DNA of 64,000 nucleotides from Ambrosia x helenae. Its lineage: Eukaryota > Streptophyta > Magnoliopsida > Asterales > Asteraceae. Under the pieces are notes generated by a model that saw only the letters and a list, made by a program, of their open reading frames with translations, was not told the DNA's origin and ran no database searches. The translations under genes were made by a program, and so were the position numbers. The first letter of the stretch is position 1. Each line of letters begins with the position of its first letter. The stretch spans positions 62,893,468-62,957,467 of the forward strand of contig CM061233.1 in assembly GCA_030844895.1 (NCBI GenBank). The letters run 5' to 3'. This document shows positions 1 through 11,190 of the stretch, in pieces.

Positions 1-229
1 CCACGTGTTAGTCACATACAAGATATCATGCAACTTATGCAATTAAACACTTAGCATGCGCAAACATTCACCCTATCTAGCATGACGCCCAATTAACGCA
101 TAAACAAGTCCGGACACGTGTTACTATGTTACTAGGCATGTCACGGGGTTCCTAGCATGTTCCTAGGTGTCGAATCGGGTTTCGGAATGTCAAAATACAC
201 TTATAACAACAGTACACGCGATTAGGAAC

Positions 230-390
230 TTAGCATGCAATTAGGAAAAGTCAACATGTGATTGGGGATGGTCAACAGGCGATTGTGAGGCTAATCGCCT
301 ACCTTAGCATGCGATTGAGGGGCTAATCGCATGCTAAGAGGGCTAATCGCCTGACTTAGCATGCGATTAGGAAAGCTAATCGCCTGCAGT
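230..390. repeat. Cluster of GCGATTAG / CTAATCGC motifs, downstream block
   Basis: Repeated half-palindromes GCGATT...CTAATCGC, often written AGGCGATT..GGCTAATCGCCT, occur about eight times in 160 bases. The cluster lies on the transcribed side of the TATA box for a minus-strand LTR. The same motif returns at 1200-1350. Confidence 0.8.
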
Positions 391-1166
391 TGCTGCGCGA
401 CGCAATTTCGCGCGTTTAACCCTCCAAATCAGATCCGAAACATGTGTAAACACCCAAAATCAATCCTAACACATTAACAAACATATTTCGAGCAAAACCC
501 CTAAGTTTTCATCATTCTAACAGTCCCGAATGCGAGCGTTTTCCCAAAATAGTAACTTAACATGTAAACATCACATCAACATGCAAGAACTTGCCCTAAA
601 TAGCAAATATCCAGATTTCATCACATAACCACGTTGTCCGATAGCATCCTACTGCTCTAGCATCATCCTAAAGCAAACCCTAACATCATACAATCAACAA
701 CACACCTCATAGCATCCTTAATCATTCAAAATCATTCAAATGGGTCAAAACATCAAACATCAACAATATACAACCAAAACCATTCAAACTCTTAGAACAT
801 CATCATACTAACTTGTAACAGCCATAAACACTTGAATAACACAAAGACAATCATGTTTCAATCCTAAAAATCCTACCTTTAATCACATATAACACACATA
901 AAGGTTTGGGTTTGTTTAAAAACGGTTTTTAATGGATTTTCAAAGACAAAAACATTTATAAGTCAGGTCTGGACTTTTAGGGAACAAAATATAATCATTT
1001 AAAGGTTTGGGTTTGAAGAACACACCTTGGATTTAAGAGGAAATGATGGAATAAGCTTGGAAATGGTTGTTTTGATGTAAAAAACGAGTTCCAAAGGGTG
1101 TTTGTGTGTTGGTATGGGTTATGGGACGGCTAGGGTTGCACAAATGGTGTTTTGGAGGTCAAGGGT

Positions 1167-1176
1167 GGTATTTATA
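1167..1176 (-). promoter_or_regulatory. LTR TATA box
   Basis: The plus strand reads GGTATTTATA, so the minus strand carries TATAAATACC. The same box is at 11072-11081 in the related LTR. It probably sets the start of retrotransposon transcription towards lower coordinates. Confidence 0.55.
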
Positions 1177-1199
1177 GGCGTTTCTAGTCGTTTAAGACA

Positions 1200-1350
1200 C
1201 GTCAGGTGATTGTGCAGCCTATCAGGCGATTAGGGCTGCTAATCGCCTTCACTACCATGCGATTAGCCCCAATCGCCCATTAGTCAAGCGCAATCGCCCC
1301 TTAAGTGTTGCCAATCGCCCCCTGAAGGCGATTAGGGCTTCCTAATCGCC
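1200..1350. repeat. Cluster of GCGATTAG / CAATCGCC motifs, upstream block
   Basis: About nine copies of GCGATTAG, AATCGCC or CTAATCGCC sit immediately upstream of the TATA box as read on the minus strand. They repeat the motif of 230-390 at a second position in the same LTR. Confidence 0.8.
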
Positions 1351-1816
1351 TGCAGGGTCTGGTTCTGTGTATTTTGCGTGTTAAACCCCGTTTTAACATA
1401 TGTTAACACGTTTTCACATACCGACAAGTCATATAATGACTATAAACACATAATACATGAAAATAAACACGTTCACACTCGTTCACCAATTCCCGGGACT
1501 CGAGACTTGCGTGTGTGCGTTAAACCCGGCGATTCCACGAATCACCGATCCTTGTACACATGGTTATGGACCGACACCCAATGGTCTCTCGGACCATTGT
1601 AACGACTCCTGATGATTCCCGAATCATCGGTACGACTCAACCGACTCGGTCAAGTATGATATTAAGTAGTTGTTTTCAATGTTTTCGTTGAGGTAGACTC
1701 GTATGTATGCAAAGTATGAAACGTATGTATGTAGAGTATGAAACGTATGTATGTAAAGTATGAAACGTATTATGTATAGTATGAAACGTATTAACCTGAA
1801 TATGCCGGGTGTCACA

Positions 1817-1831
1817 TCATCCCCCAGTTGA
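1817..1831 (-). other. Polypurine tract next to the 3' LTR
   Basis: The minus strand reads AACTGGGGGATGA directly before the LTR start TGTGACACCC. This is the usual place and form of a plus-strand priming tract. A GGGACGAAA motif lies just upstream of it (minus strand, about 1840-1850), as in other plant Gypsy elements. Confidence 0.6.
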
Positions 1832-1927
1832 AAGAATTTTCGTCCCGAAAAATTTCCCAAAGTAAAAGAGAACGAAGCGATAAAAAGAAAAATTTTCCCC
1901 AGAAATCAAAAATTTCCCGGTCGTCAC

Positions 1928-2314
1928 ATCGGTAACATTGATAAAGTATGGACATGGTAACGTTTTGGTAATTCTTGGTAACATTTGAACAAACCTGTGA
2001 ACTCACCAGCATTATATATGTTGACGTCTCTTTTGGCATGTTTTCTCAGGTCGCTAAGGTAGCATCGGTTGGACTAGGCGCACGAGTCTGCACTGGCGTC
2101 TAGGATTAGTAGCATGTTTTGAAATAAGTGTCTTGAATACTTTGGAACACTGTTTTGTAACCATTAAATTCTTTAAATGCTTTCGCTTATGAAATCTATG
2201 TTTTTAGGTTTACGTACTTCTTATAGTGTCGTTTATTGTGACCGTTGACTTGAATTCTGGTTTGTCATGCGCCCTCGCGGTGAAACCTTGCAGTGGAAAT
2301 TTGAGGGTGTGACA
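1928..2314 (+). mobile_element. Inverted LTR terminal fragment
   Basis: The plus strand ends in GAGGGTGTGACA at 2314. Read on the minus strand, the segment matches the first few hundred bases of the LTR at 8945, including the GTCAACATATA..AATGCTGGTGAGTTCACAGG block. It is therefore an LTR end in the opposite orientation to the LTR at 1-1816. The left edge near 1928 is approximate and abuts GTCGTCACA, which itself looks like an LTR terminus of another Asteraceae-type family. Confidence 0.6.
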
Positions 2315-2338
2315 TCCTAATTCCATAATCTATTTCTT

Positions 2339-2360
2339 GATATATATATATATATATATT

Positions 2361-2393
<33 letters not shown>
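2339..2393. repeat. (TA)n(TG)n microsatellite
   Basis: About ten TA units run directly into about fifteen TG units. Confidence 0.95.
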
Positions 2394-2394
<1 letters not shown>

Positions 2395-2479
2395 CATATT
2401 TGTTGGTCGGTTTTTTTTTTTCATTGTGTTTATATGGTCATCGTCATTCGTGGGGTTGACCTTAAAGTTTCATTAGGAC

Positions 2480-4222
2480 TGTATTTTTTTTCAGTTACTT
2501 GTATTTTAAAAGGCTTATGATGGTGTTTTGGATTTAACTGTCTTCCATCCTAATGGACTCCAGTTTGTAATTGTAGATGATGATCATAGTGGATGCTATT
2601 GAAAACGAGCCAGGTGATAATGAGCATGAATACATATCCAAAATCACTTATTGCTTTGTAAGTTATTATGTAAACTAAATTTTTATGTCGTAAATCGTTA
2701 ACTATTGTCACGTTTTACAGTTTATTGTATTTATTATCTAACTGGTATACATATCCAAAATCACTAATTACTTTCATGCTTTGGGGATGTAGCTATTGTT
2801 AAATGTTTGACTTATCAAGTAAAACTAATAGACTTGTAGGGTTTTGTATGGTCAATTTGCTCTTTATTATCAGAAGCACTAAACCTAAATCTTGTGATTA
2901 TTATCATTAATAGTTTATCTTCAAGAACTCTCATCTTTGTATAAAACCAATGGTTCCATTTTTCTTTAAGGTTACTCTGGACCCTATGAGCTGCTTTTTG
3001 GAAACCACTGATACTAACTTATCAATTTGTTTATAAAAAAAATATTTGGGGTTAACATTTATATGTTATACTTGTAGCATGATGATCTCTATTTTCGAGC
3101 TGTATATTTGACTGTAGATTGTGTTAAGGAAGATATTTACTTCAGCTTTGTGGTGTTTTCATCGAGCTTAAGAGAAGGTATAACAATTCATTGTGTAGTA
3201 AGTATTATTCAAATGCGAGAGTGCATAACAGTTCATAGTTCTTGGTATTCAAATATTCAAATGTGATAGTAGATTAATAACGATTGCTTCTTTATAGTCC
3301 GTAGTGTTGCATATGCTAGGACAGGCAATTTCTACTACCCTAGCGTGGCACCCCAAAAAGTATGTTATTAGACTTCTTAATTACACGTCTATTAAGCCTA
3401 GACATAATGTTTGCCGTTATGATGTATCATATCCATTTTCATTTACAGGTTGGCATCTTATTCATAAGGTAGTCTTCTAAATCATCTTGATTACATAATT
3501 CCAACAGGAAAATGCACTTTAAGATATACACAGTTAATGCAAAATTGTGTTGGCTAAATGATAACTTTATTCTAAAAACTTGCACCATATATCGATAAAG
3601 GCAATAAGTTTGGAGCTGGATAATTATCAGGTGGATGTTTAAAATTATCAAAATAATGCTATTATAGTTGATGGGGAATAAATTTCTGTTATTGAATGTA
3701 TATACTATAATTAATAATAATATACAAGTTGTATGATTACACGTAAATGGATAACCTAGGTGTATTGGATTAAATTGCATTAATCATGTTGTGTAATTAT
3801 GATTTATTATGTGATTTAAGGGCTCATTATAAAACTAATGTTGAATGAAAAAAATATATATGTTAAAATTCAGTATGGAATATCTTAAAAACAAATTACA
3901 AAAATAACGAAACAACTATTATAGCGTTAGGTATATATACTTTGCTAAAGCACTATATGATATCACGATTTCAGAATTTGTTAGAGGAAAAGTATATTTT
4001 TTATGAAACTGCAAATTAGGGACAAGGATGGTGATAAGTGAGGATGCTCATGTTGGTATTGAGTATTCGGACGATAATAAAAGATGCAATATTCAAGGAT
4101 GGAAGACCTTTGTTGCAAACAAAGGATTAGTTTTTAGTGATCAGTGTGAATTCAGGTTTTCCTATGCAAAGGATGGAAGACCTTTGTTGCAAACAAAGAT
4201 CCGAAATCCTCAATTTTGTTGA
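2480..4222 (+). pseudogene. Degenerate gene remnant with possible B3-domain exons
   Basis: No intact gene is present. Two short open stretches look like exon relics: about 2508-2597, preceded by a T-rich tract and TTTCAG, and 4028-4222. The second encodes GWKTFVANKGL followed by DQCEFRF, which resembles the C-terminal part of plant B3 DNA-binding domains (GWK-F-x-NGL...GD-C-F). The first contains a VFHPNG segment that could fit the same family. Stop codons and a 74-base-period duplication at 4095-4198 break the frame. Similarity is by eye only and the gene could be something else. Confidence 0.3.
4095..4198. repeat. 30-bp direct repeat, period 74
   Basis: The same 30 bases (AAGGATGG...AACAAAG) occur at 4095-4124 and 4169-4198 inside the possible B3 remnant. 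This is a local duplication and one reason to treat the remnant as broken. Confidence 0.85.
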
Positions 4223-5325
4223 TGACAAAAGTTGAACATTTCTTTGTTATGCAAATTATGTGCACAAGTTCAGAAGGCAATTGGTGAGAAGAGATGCAAC
4301 ACCTATCTCCTCAAGGTATATCACCAAACATTTAGCTATTAATGGGTCGATATGGGTTATATTTTATCTAACAGGTTGAAGTGTTGAACTGGTAAAATCA
4401 AAATAATACTTTTAAAAGGAGACAGGCCAGCCTAATCAAAACTGAGGTTGGAAGAATTTTCTTTTTGTCATAAACGGGTTGATCGACTAGCCAATTTCGT
4501 TTTTTGTTTGGGGTTCGAGTTTACTTAACCAATCCTTTTTCTTATCTTAGGTTTACCGTATTGGATCTATAACTAACTGAGTGCATTCAAGTTCAAAGCT
4601 CGAAACATGCCGCTTGGGGAAATATGGTCGGTCATAGCGGGTACCCGTCTGTACAATCAAGCAAAGTCAATCCAGTCATTGTGAAGGTAGACTTATTTTT
4701 CAATTTATTGATGATTTAGATGAAGTGAAATACTTTTTGGTGTGCTTATTTGTAGTGTTTTTTTTAATGTATTTTGACAGTTCTAAGACGATGTGTACCT
4801 GTCAACAAATGAACCACATGGATCAATCGAAGCTAGCTTGAACTACCCCCTGTCTAAAATGTCAAAGTTTGACTGTTCATGACAGTTCATGTTTCATTCT
4901 CTAACTAATCTCATATCTTGGGACTTGATGATTTTAAAATTATGATGTGTAAATTATATAACTTCTCAAACTGTGAATTCGTAATAAATCTTTGGTTGGT
5001 AAAAAAAGTTCTTTAGTTTCTTGATAGTTATTTCACTACGTCAAATCTTTGAGTTATGCTAGCAGTGGGTCAAGTGCTATTGTATTACGTAACTTTCAAT
5101 AAATAAAACTTGTATAGTCCAATCTTTATAGAATTTTGTCATTTTCCTTAGGGATGCACCGTGTGTACACACGGGACTCTAACCTAGTATATGTATATGT
5201 ATTATTACTTAAGAGTGATTTATATAAATTAACATACGTGTATGTAACATATATATGTAATTTAAATACACTGATAATATAAAGCAGATGGCTTTGTGTG
5301 TATATATATGAATATTGGTATCGTA
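4223..5325. other. AT-rich sequence without a recognisable gene
   Basis: No long reading frame and no terminal repeats recognised. It is intergenic or decayed transposon sequence up to the left TSD of the solo LTR. Confidence 0.6.
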
Positions 5326-5441
5326 TACTTTGTAACATCGCGTACTTTTCCCAAATTTTGAGTTAATAAAATCACCACTTTACCATCATATACTTCTTAT
5401 ATGATTTCAAAACGATATATATTTTAACCACTTTATACTTC

Positions 5442-5658
5442 TAATAATAGTAATAGTAATAGTAATAGTAAGAGTAATAGTAATAGTAAGAGTAATAGTA
5501 ATAGTAATAGTAATAGTAATAGTAATAGTAATAGTAAGAGTAATAGTAAGAGTAAGAGTAAGAGTAAGAGTAACAGTAACAGTAACAGTAACAGTAACAG
5601 TAACAGTAACAGTAACAGTAACAGTAACAGTAACAGTAACAGTAATAGTAATAGTAAT
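5442..5658. repeat. Hexanucleotide array AGTAAT / AGTAAG / AGTAAC
   Basis: About 36 hexamers in tandem. The left half is mainly AGTAAT with AGTAAG interspersed, and the right half is a homogeneous block of AGTAAC, so variants are segregated. It lies inside the solo LTR. The leucine- and tyrosine-rich reading frames over it are artefacts of the repeat. Confidence 0.95.
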
Positions 5659-6353
5659 ACATCAGATTTTTTTAGAGTGTTAAAAAAAAATTTGTAAAGT
5701 TTATTTTTTTTCACCTATCATGTTTTTAAAAAACCAAACTAAACCATAAGCCCACCCCAAAACCTATTAGCTTCTAAGCCCCCACAACAGCTAACCCAGC
5801 CCAAAACCACCAAACCTGGCCCAAACCTGGTCCAACAACACAGATTGACACGTTTAGATCTATACATGGTATTGTTTTTTGATTTCCTTGTGAATTACGA
5901 ATCAATTCCATTCATTCACCTTGATTACAGCTTTTAACATTCCAAATTGAGTCCAATTGAAACATTTATCATTCAAAGCTTGGTTAAACTCTCAATCGAG
6001 CAAGTGAACCCATAATCCTATAAATGAAACCCCACATTTTCACCCTAAAGGGGCCGATTTACACTTATACACCTTCAATCGTTTCTGTTTTTCACCATCA
6101 TATGCGAAATTAATCTCGTTTGACTTTCCTGTTTGACTCGTGGTTTGGAAGTCGTGTGCTTGATGGGACCGTAATTCTTGTTCAGGTATGGTTATCGGCT
6201 CTTGTAGGAAATAACCCCTGAGTTAATTGGGTTATAATCGTGTATTGAATCTGATTGGTATCTAGGGTTTTTAGGGTTCAAATTGGGGATAATCCGATTT
6301 GAAATAAGTATAAAATTTAAATTTATGATTCAAGATATTCACATAAGAAACTT

Positions 6354-6425
6354 GCAGCTCAGTTGGTCCTTGGCTGGTTATGTAAAGCTTGGCAAGCCAT
6401 GGACTCAGGTTCGAGCCTTGCCAGT
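6354..6425 (+). other. tRNA-like module in the solo LTR
   Basis: GCAGCTCAGTTGGT resembles the D-arm/A-box of a tRNA, and GGTTCGAGCC at 6408-6417 fits a B-box. No complete tRNA cloverleaf is apparent, so this is a tRNA-derived or SINE-like segment rather than a tRNA gene. The homologous place in the young Gypsy LTRs carries a similar module. Confidence 0.55.
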
Positions 6426-8171
6426 GCCATTCCTTTTCTTTTATTATTTTTTTATTCATTATTTTATAAAGTTCTAATATATGCAATTATAGGTTTTAAT
6501 TTTAAAATGTTTATTATTTAATTCTATAAAATTTATTTTATGTTATATAAATGATAAACTTTATTTTACAATTTTTATTTTCAGAAAAATCATTTATTTA
6601 ATATATATATATATTAAATATTACAAGTTTAATTATAAATAACTCAAAAATTTTAGAAACATCACTAAATGATTTATAAAAATTCTACAAAAATTATTTT
6701 AGACTTATAAACTACTAAAATCTATAAAACTAATTTTTAATTTCAGAAAAAGATTTATTAATTATTTTTAATCAATTTATTCTATTTTGATCATAATAAA
6801 TTCTTAATAAATTCATTTTTCATCATTTTTGCATCAAAATTTCACATAAATTATTTTTATTCATTTAGATCAGAAATATAATTTTAAAATCTAAAGTTTA
6901 TGAATTTTAATATTTTTATATATTAATACCATATTTTGAAAAATAAATTATACTGTATTATATATTCATTAATTAAGAAAATAATTTTATAAAAATTAAT
7001 TTCACATTATAACATCTTAGTACAACTACCTTTGATCAAGATCTTACAAAAAAAAAAATCTTTTTATTTATTTTCTAAATTTATTTATTTATTAATTCAT
7101 TAACCATTATTCTAAACTTACTATTAAAAAATTGTCGATCCCCAAATTAGGAACCCTAGAAATACCTGTAGACTAGAACAACTTAGACTTATTTATTGCC
7201 TTAAACATAGGGTAATACATGGCAACGTTTGGACCGCACCTATTCCATTACAAAGGACTTGATACTTTGCTAAGGTGAGTTTACATAGGCCCTTTTTACT
7301 TTTTTACATTTTTTGGGTGAAACATGTTTAAACATTTTTTTAATACAATAGCAATTACTCATTCTCATTTCATTTTAACTTGTAACAAAAAGACACAGTA
7401 CAATCATTAACAATGATCAAGCCGCCTGTTTAGATTATAGCGCTATAGGTCTGACAAACCCATCCCCCCGCATAAATTCAGGGATGATCGATAACAGTTA
7501 CACTTTTACTAACTTGCGAGTTAGGTCTCAGTCGACAAAAGGTTTGATTGTACAAAAGACGCATTGTTACATGTCGGACTCATACTCTTACATTATACAA
7601 CTATGATTGTTGTACAAACTATTGTTATCTATCAATATTCAAAAACCTATGTATTCTCAGCAACTATTTATAGTTGACCTCCCCCCATCTTTCCAACTTA
7701 ACATGTTTCATGTTTATTTGTTATTGAAAGTTGTACAAGTCTTGGAACACATAGGAGCTTTTGACCTAGTTTATATTAATCAACTTTTGTAATCTTTACT
7801 TGTAAGATGAATTGTAAATTGTTTAATATTATTCAACTTTCATTTAGTACCATGAGCTATTGAACAATCATTAATACGTGACATCCCGATGTTTCCGCCA
7901 TCGGTTGGGGTGTTACATACTTAATAATATATGAGTATATAAAATAATTTGCATATGGATATAGTTTAATATTTGAAATTTAAATTCCTAGAACTTGAAT
8001 CGGTGACTTTTCTAACTCAGCATAAAATATGGTAAGCCTAAATTACGGGTTAAATTGATTCATAATCAATCATCCATATAAAAAAATAAATGAGAGTTAT
8101 TATGGTAAACCAAATTTCGTATTAATAGTAATATAATACGAATGAGGCAGAGTTGATAGGAAACAACTTAC

Positions 8172-8324
8172 CACCTAGAACGTTATGTCCGGCCTGGAAT
8201 GCAGCCAAGTCCATATTCACTTGTTGTTGCAACAAGTTGTTCAGTTCTCTTGGGTCATGTTGATGTTACCACGACCACCGCCACCAGCACGACCACCACG
8301 ACGTCCCCCACGAGCGCCAGACAT
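8172..8324 (-). pseudogene. Gypsy gag 5' end, frameshifted fragment
   Basis: Reading leftwards from the start codon at 8324, the protein opens MSGARGGRRGGRAGGG, a basic glycine/arginine-rich start seen in plant Gypsy gag proteins. It reaches a stop at about 8242, while a neighbouring frame continues with ELNNLLQQQVNMDLAAFQ, so there is a frameshift. The segment ends at a splice-donor-like GGTAAGTTG (plus 8164-8172). The rest of gag and pol is missing. The leader and primer site to its right belong to the same element. Truncated and presumed non-functional. Confidence 0.55.
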
Positions 8325-8927
8325 GATCTGACAATCAAAATCGAGAGATTCAGATTCACTGCTAGTGTCAACCACTAGAAGTTACAAGAGTAAAACCTAG
8401 GTCCAATCCAAGACTATCCATCCAAACTCAGAGTCCACTGGGATTTCCATGCATTCCAGTTTATGATTTCGTGTGCACCCGAAATGATAAACTGTTCAAC
8501 ATGGTCCTCCAAGTGTTCTCCTAATTCGAACTCAAGTCACCGAATACTGCCACCTGGTAACGTGCTACTACAAGCATAAGTGTAAGAGAACATGTGTAAG
8601 CAAGTGCGTCTATTGGAGCATAGAGGGTGGATGTCCGAATCCTGGACAGATCTCAAGAGTATGCAAAAACCACTCCAATATACAACACTGTTGTGCAAGG
8701 TTCAACTAGTCAGTCCCTTCATCTTCAAATCCCGAAGAAGATGATAAGAGTAGGCAAAACTCAAATAAGAGTAGATGATGTAACACAGAAGTACGATGAT
8801 GATGTAAAGACACCCCGACAAAGTTAGTACGTATCCTACTAAAACGAGTCGTAGTATGTGACCGTCTAGTGTATGTGACTCGGCTATAGACCAGACTCTA
8901 CATGCAGTCCTAGTTCACTATAACCAT

Positions 8928-8944
8928 TGGCTCTGATACCAATC
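8928..8944 (-). other. Primer-binding site (initiator Met-tRNA type)
   Basis: The minus strand reads TGGTATCAGAGCCA shortly after the LTR end TGTGACA. This is the standard plant Gypsy/Copia primer site complementary to the 3' end of initiator tRNA-Met. It fixes the LTR at 8945-11571 as a 5' LTR on the minus strand. Confidence 0.85.
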
Positions 8945-10009
8945 TGTCACACCCTCAAATTTCCACTTGCGAAGTTTTACCGCGAGGCGCGTGACAAATC
9001 AGGATCAAAGTCAACGGTCACAATAAACAACACTATATGAAATGCGTAAACTCAAAACATAATTCTCATATCAGAAAACTGTAGCGGAAACATTTTCATG
9101 TTACAAAACCAAGTGACAATGTATTCCAAAAATGATTATTTAAAAGCATGAAACTAAGCCCTAGACGTCATGCAGACTCGTGCACCTAGTCCGTGTGTTG
9201 CTACCTTAGCGACCTGAGAAAAACATGCCAAAACGACGTCAACATATAATGCTGGTGAGTTCACAGGTTGTATATAAAAATGTTACCATGTGTTACCAAA
9301 TGTTACGAAATGTTACCAAGTCAAAAACCTGTCAATACTATATCAAATGAAACCAAAGTACGCTAGCTAGGCGTATGTTTTGTTACTACTACGATTGGAA
9401 AACCATTACTGGACACATTTAGCAAGTTTGGCATATGTTCAGCCCGAATAATGTTCAGCACGTTTAGTAAAGTTCGAGACAACATGCACCCGTCCGACCT
9501 CCAGTCGACGAGTGGGGCAGGTCACGCCCAATAGATCTATCCACATTTCCCCCATTGTGCATCCCCGCACATTCATGGTTTCCCCGGGGACTTCCAAAGA
9601 TCGTATAGCAATAGATCGTATGATATATGTTACAAAATATCAGTTTAGCGCATGTTTTTTCCCCCAAAAAACAAACTAGTAAAGTGGGGCCGTGAAACTC
9701 ACCTTAGGTTGTGTTTTCTTCAAGATAATAAGAAAAGCTAAGCCCTTGATAATCCCAACTACCGGAGATCTATCAAAATGTTCACATAAGTGTTCCAACT
9801 AATAACCATAAGGTTATCTAGCCCCCGATTGTCCAGATCGTGACCAAGTATGTTTAAAACGTGTTTGACTGTTTAACCAACGCACTAAACTGACCCGACA
9901 TCCCGTTGGTGACCCATTACATAAACTAATCAAGCATACATAGATTACACATAAGGTTCAAGCATAAAACGCTTAGTTTGCATCAAAAATCGCACATACG
10001 GAGTTGTAA

Positions 10010-10290
10010 GGTCGAATCAGCATTCAACAGGTCCAGGTTCGACCCAATTAAACTTGGTTCGAACCTTTTATGGTTCATTCGAACTATACACAAGTTCATG
10101 CAACATAATACAAGTTCATTCGACCATAACACATGTTCATTCGACCTTAACATGTGTTAATTCGACGTAAATCAAGTTCGTTCGACCTAACTGAATCACA
10201 TTCGACCAACAGTCTGCAGGTTCGACCCCTGGACCCTACCTTCGACCCCACGTGGGTTCAAATGAGGGCCAGGTTCGACCCCTGCAGCTC
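10010..10290. repeat. Cluster of GGTTCGACC / ATTCGACC motifs, downstream block
   Basis: More than a dozen copies of TTCGACC, TTCGAAC or close variants within 280 bases. They are on the transcribed side of the TATA box of the minus-strand LTR, at the place where the LTR at 1-1816 has its GCGATTAG cluster. Confidence 0.8.
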
Positions 10291-11071
10291 CAAGTTTCCT
10301 AAAACGCATCAAATCACATCAAAACTATCCAAAAACACCACGAAACATCATGAAACAATGCAGTCAAGTATGATTAACATATTCCTACGAAACCCTACCA
10401 ATTTTATTCCAAAATCAGTTCGTTTTAACACTTACCCAAAATGGTAAAATTATGGAAACGTCACATCATGCATGAAAACTTTACTCAATTTGGAAACTTT
10501 TCAAAATCCTTTCATAATCATCTCAAAATGTTCAGTTCAATGTGTGTATGAAAACCCCCCAATAGTTTTATCAATGATAACAACATGCAATAAGCCCTAG
10601 ATTTATTAAAAATCCCCAATCTAGACATAATATCATCATCCATCCAATTGTAACCTAAAACAATCATAAACCAACACCAATAGTAGCCCTAGATCATGTT
10701 TCTATCATTTGTATAGCAGCAAATCATTAAACAACTCATAATATCACATAACACACCATTAACATATGTTTATTGATATGAAAACTCATGTTTAATGATA
10801 AGGTTTTTGTTTAGAAAGATGTTTGAAAGGTTTTTAATCATAAAAAAACACCCTTAGAATAGATCTGGACATTTGAGGTTAGATGAAAACGAATCAAAAT
10901 GCTTTGAAAAGGGTTTTGGATTAAGAACACACCTTAGATTCTTGATTAGATGATGTTTGTAGGTTAGATTATGAAAAATGAGAGCAAAAAACTCCTTCTT
11001 CAGTGATCAAAATCGATAGAGAGTGTTTAGAGGCGACTAGGTTTGTGAAATGATGAAAAATGACAAAGTGT

Positions 11072-11081
11072 GGTATTTATA
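11072..11081 (-). promoter_or_regulatory. LTR TATA box
   Basis: TATAAATACC on the minus strand, at the same place and with the same sequence as 1167-1176. Confidence 0.55.
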
Positions 11082-11089
11082 CCAAAGCC

Positions 11090-11190
11090 ACATTCGACCT
11101 CCATCATGGGTCGAATGAGAGTTTGTCAGGTCGAATGAGCTTTTTTGCTGATTTCCCATCCCTGGTTCGACCCCCTACAAGTCGAACCAA
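11090..11190. repeat. Cluster of TTCGACC / GGTCGAAT motifs, upstream block
   Basis: Five copies in both orientations immediately upstream of the TATA box (minus strand). They repeat the motif found at 10010-10290. Confidence 0.75.

Larger units (their letters stand above)
1..1816 (-). mobile_element. Gypsy-type 3' LTR, cut by the window edge
   Basis: The segment ends in GGGTGTCACA at 1816 and is followed by a purine-rich tract as read on the minus strand, so it is the 3' LTR of a minus-strand element. It aligns by eye with the right part of the LTR at 8945-11571: shared text around the start of the minus-strand LTR, a TATA box in the same place and the same block order. The two are clearly diverged, so they come from different insertions. 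The left part of this LTR lies outside the window. Confidence 0.75.
5331..7917 (+). mobile_element. Solo LTR of a Gypsy element, 2587 bp
   Basis: It starts TGTAACATCG and ends GGTTGGGGTGTTACA. The flanks are TACTT at 5326-5330 and TACTT at 7918-7922, a perfect 5-bp TSD. No internal region or second LTR lies between, so it is a solo LTR left by recombination between LTRs. It is a diverged relative of the LTRs at 49052-51661 and 54699-57311: the ends match, as do the AT-rich middle and the tRNA-like module. Confidence 0.9.

Noticed and set aside
230..390. CRISPR-like array in the GCGATTAG repeats
   Set aside because: The repeats are short palindromic words at irregular spacing, inside an LTR of a plant genome; no regular spacer unit.
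5433..5714. Long poly-leucine and Tyr/Ser-rich reading frames on the minus strand
   Set aside because: They are produced by the AGTAAT/AGTAAC hexamer array, which has few stops on that strand.
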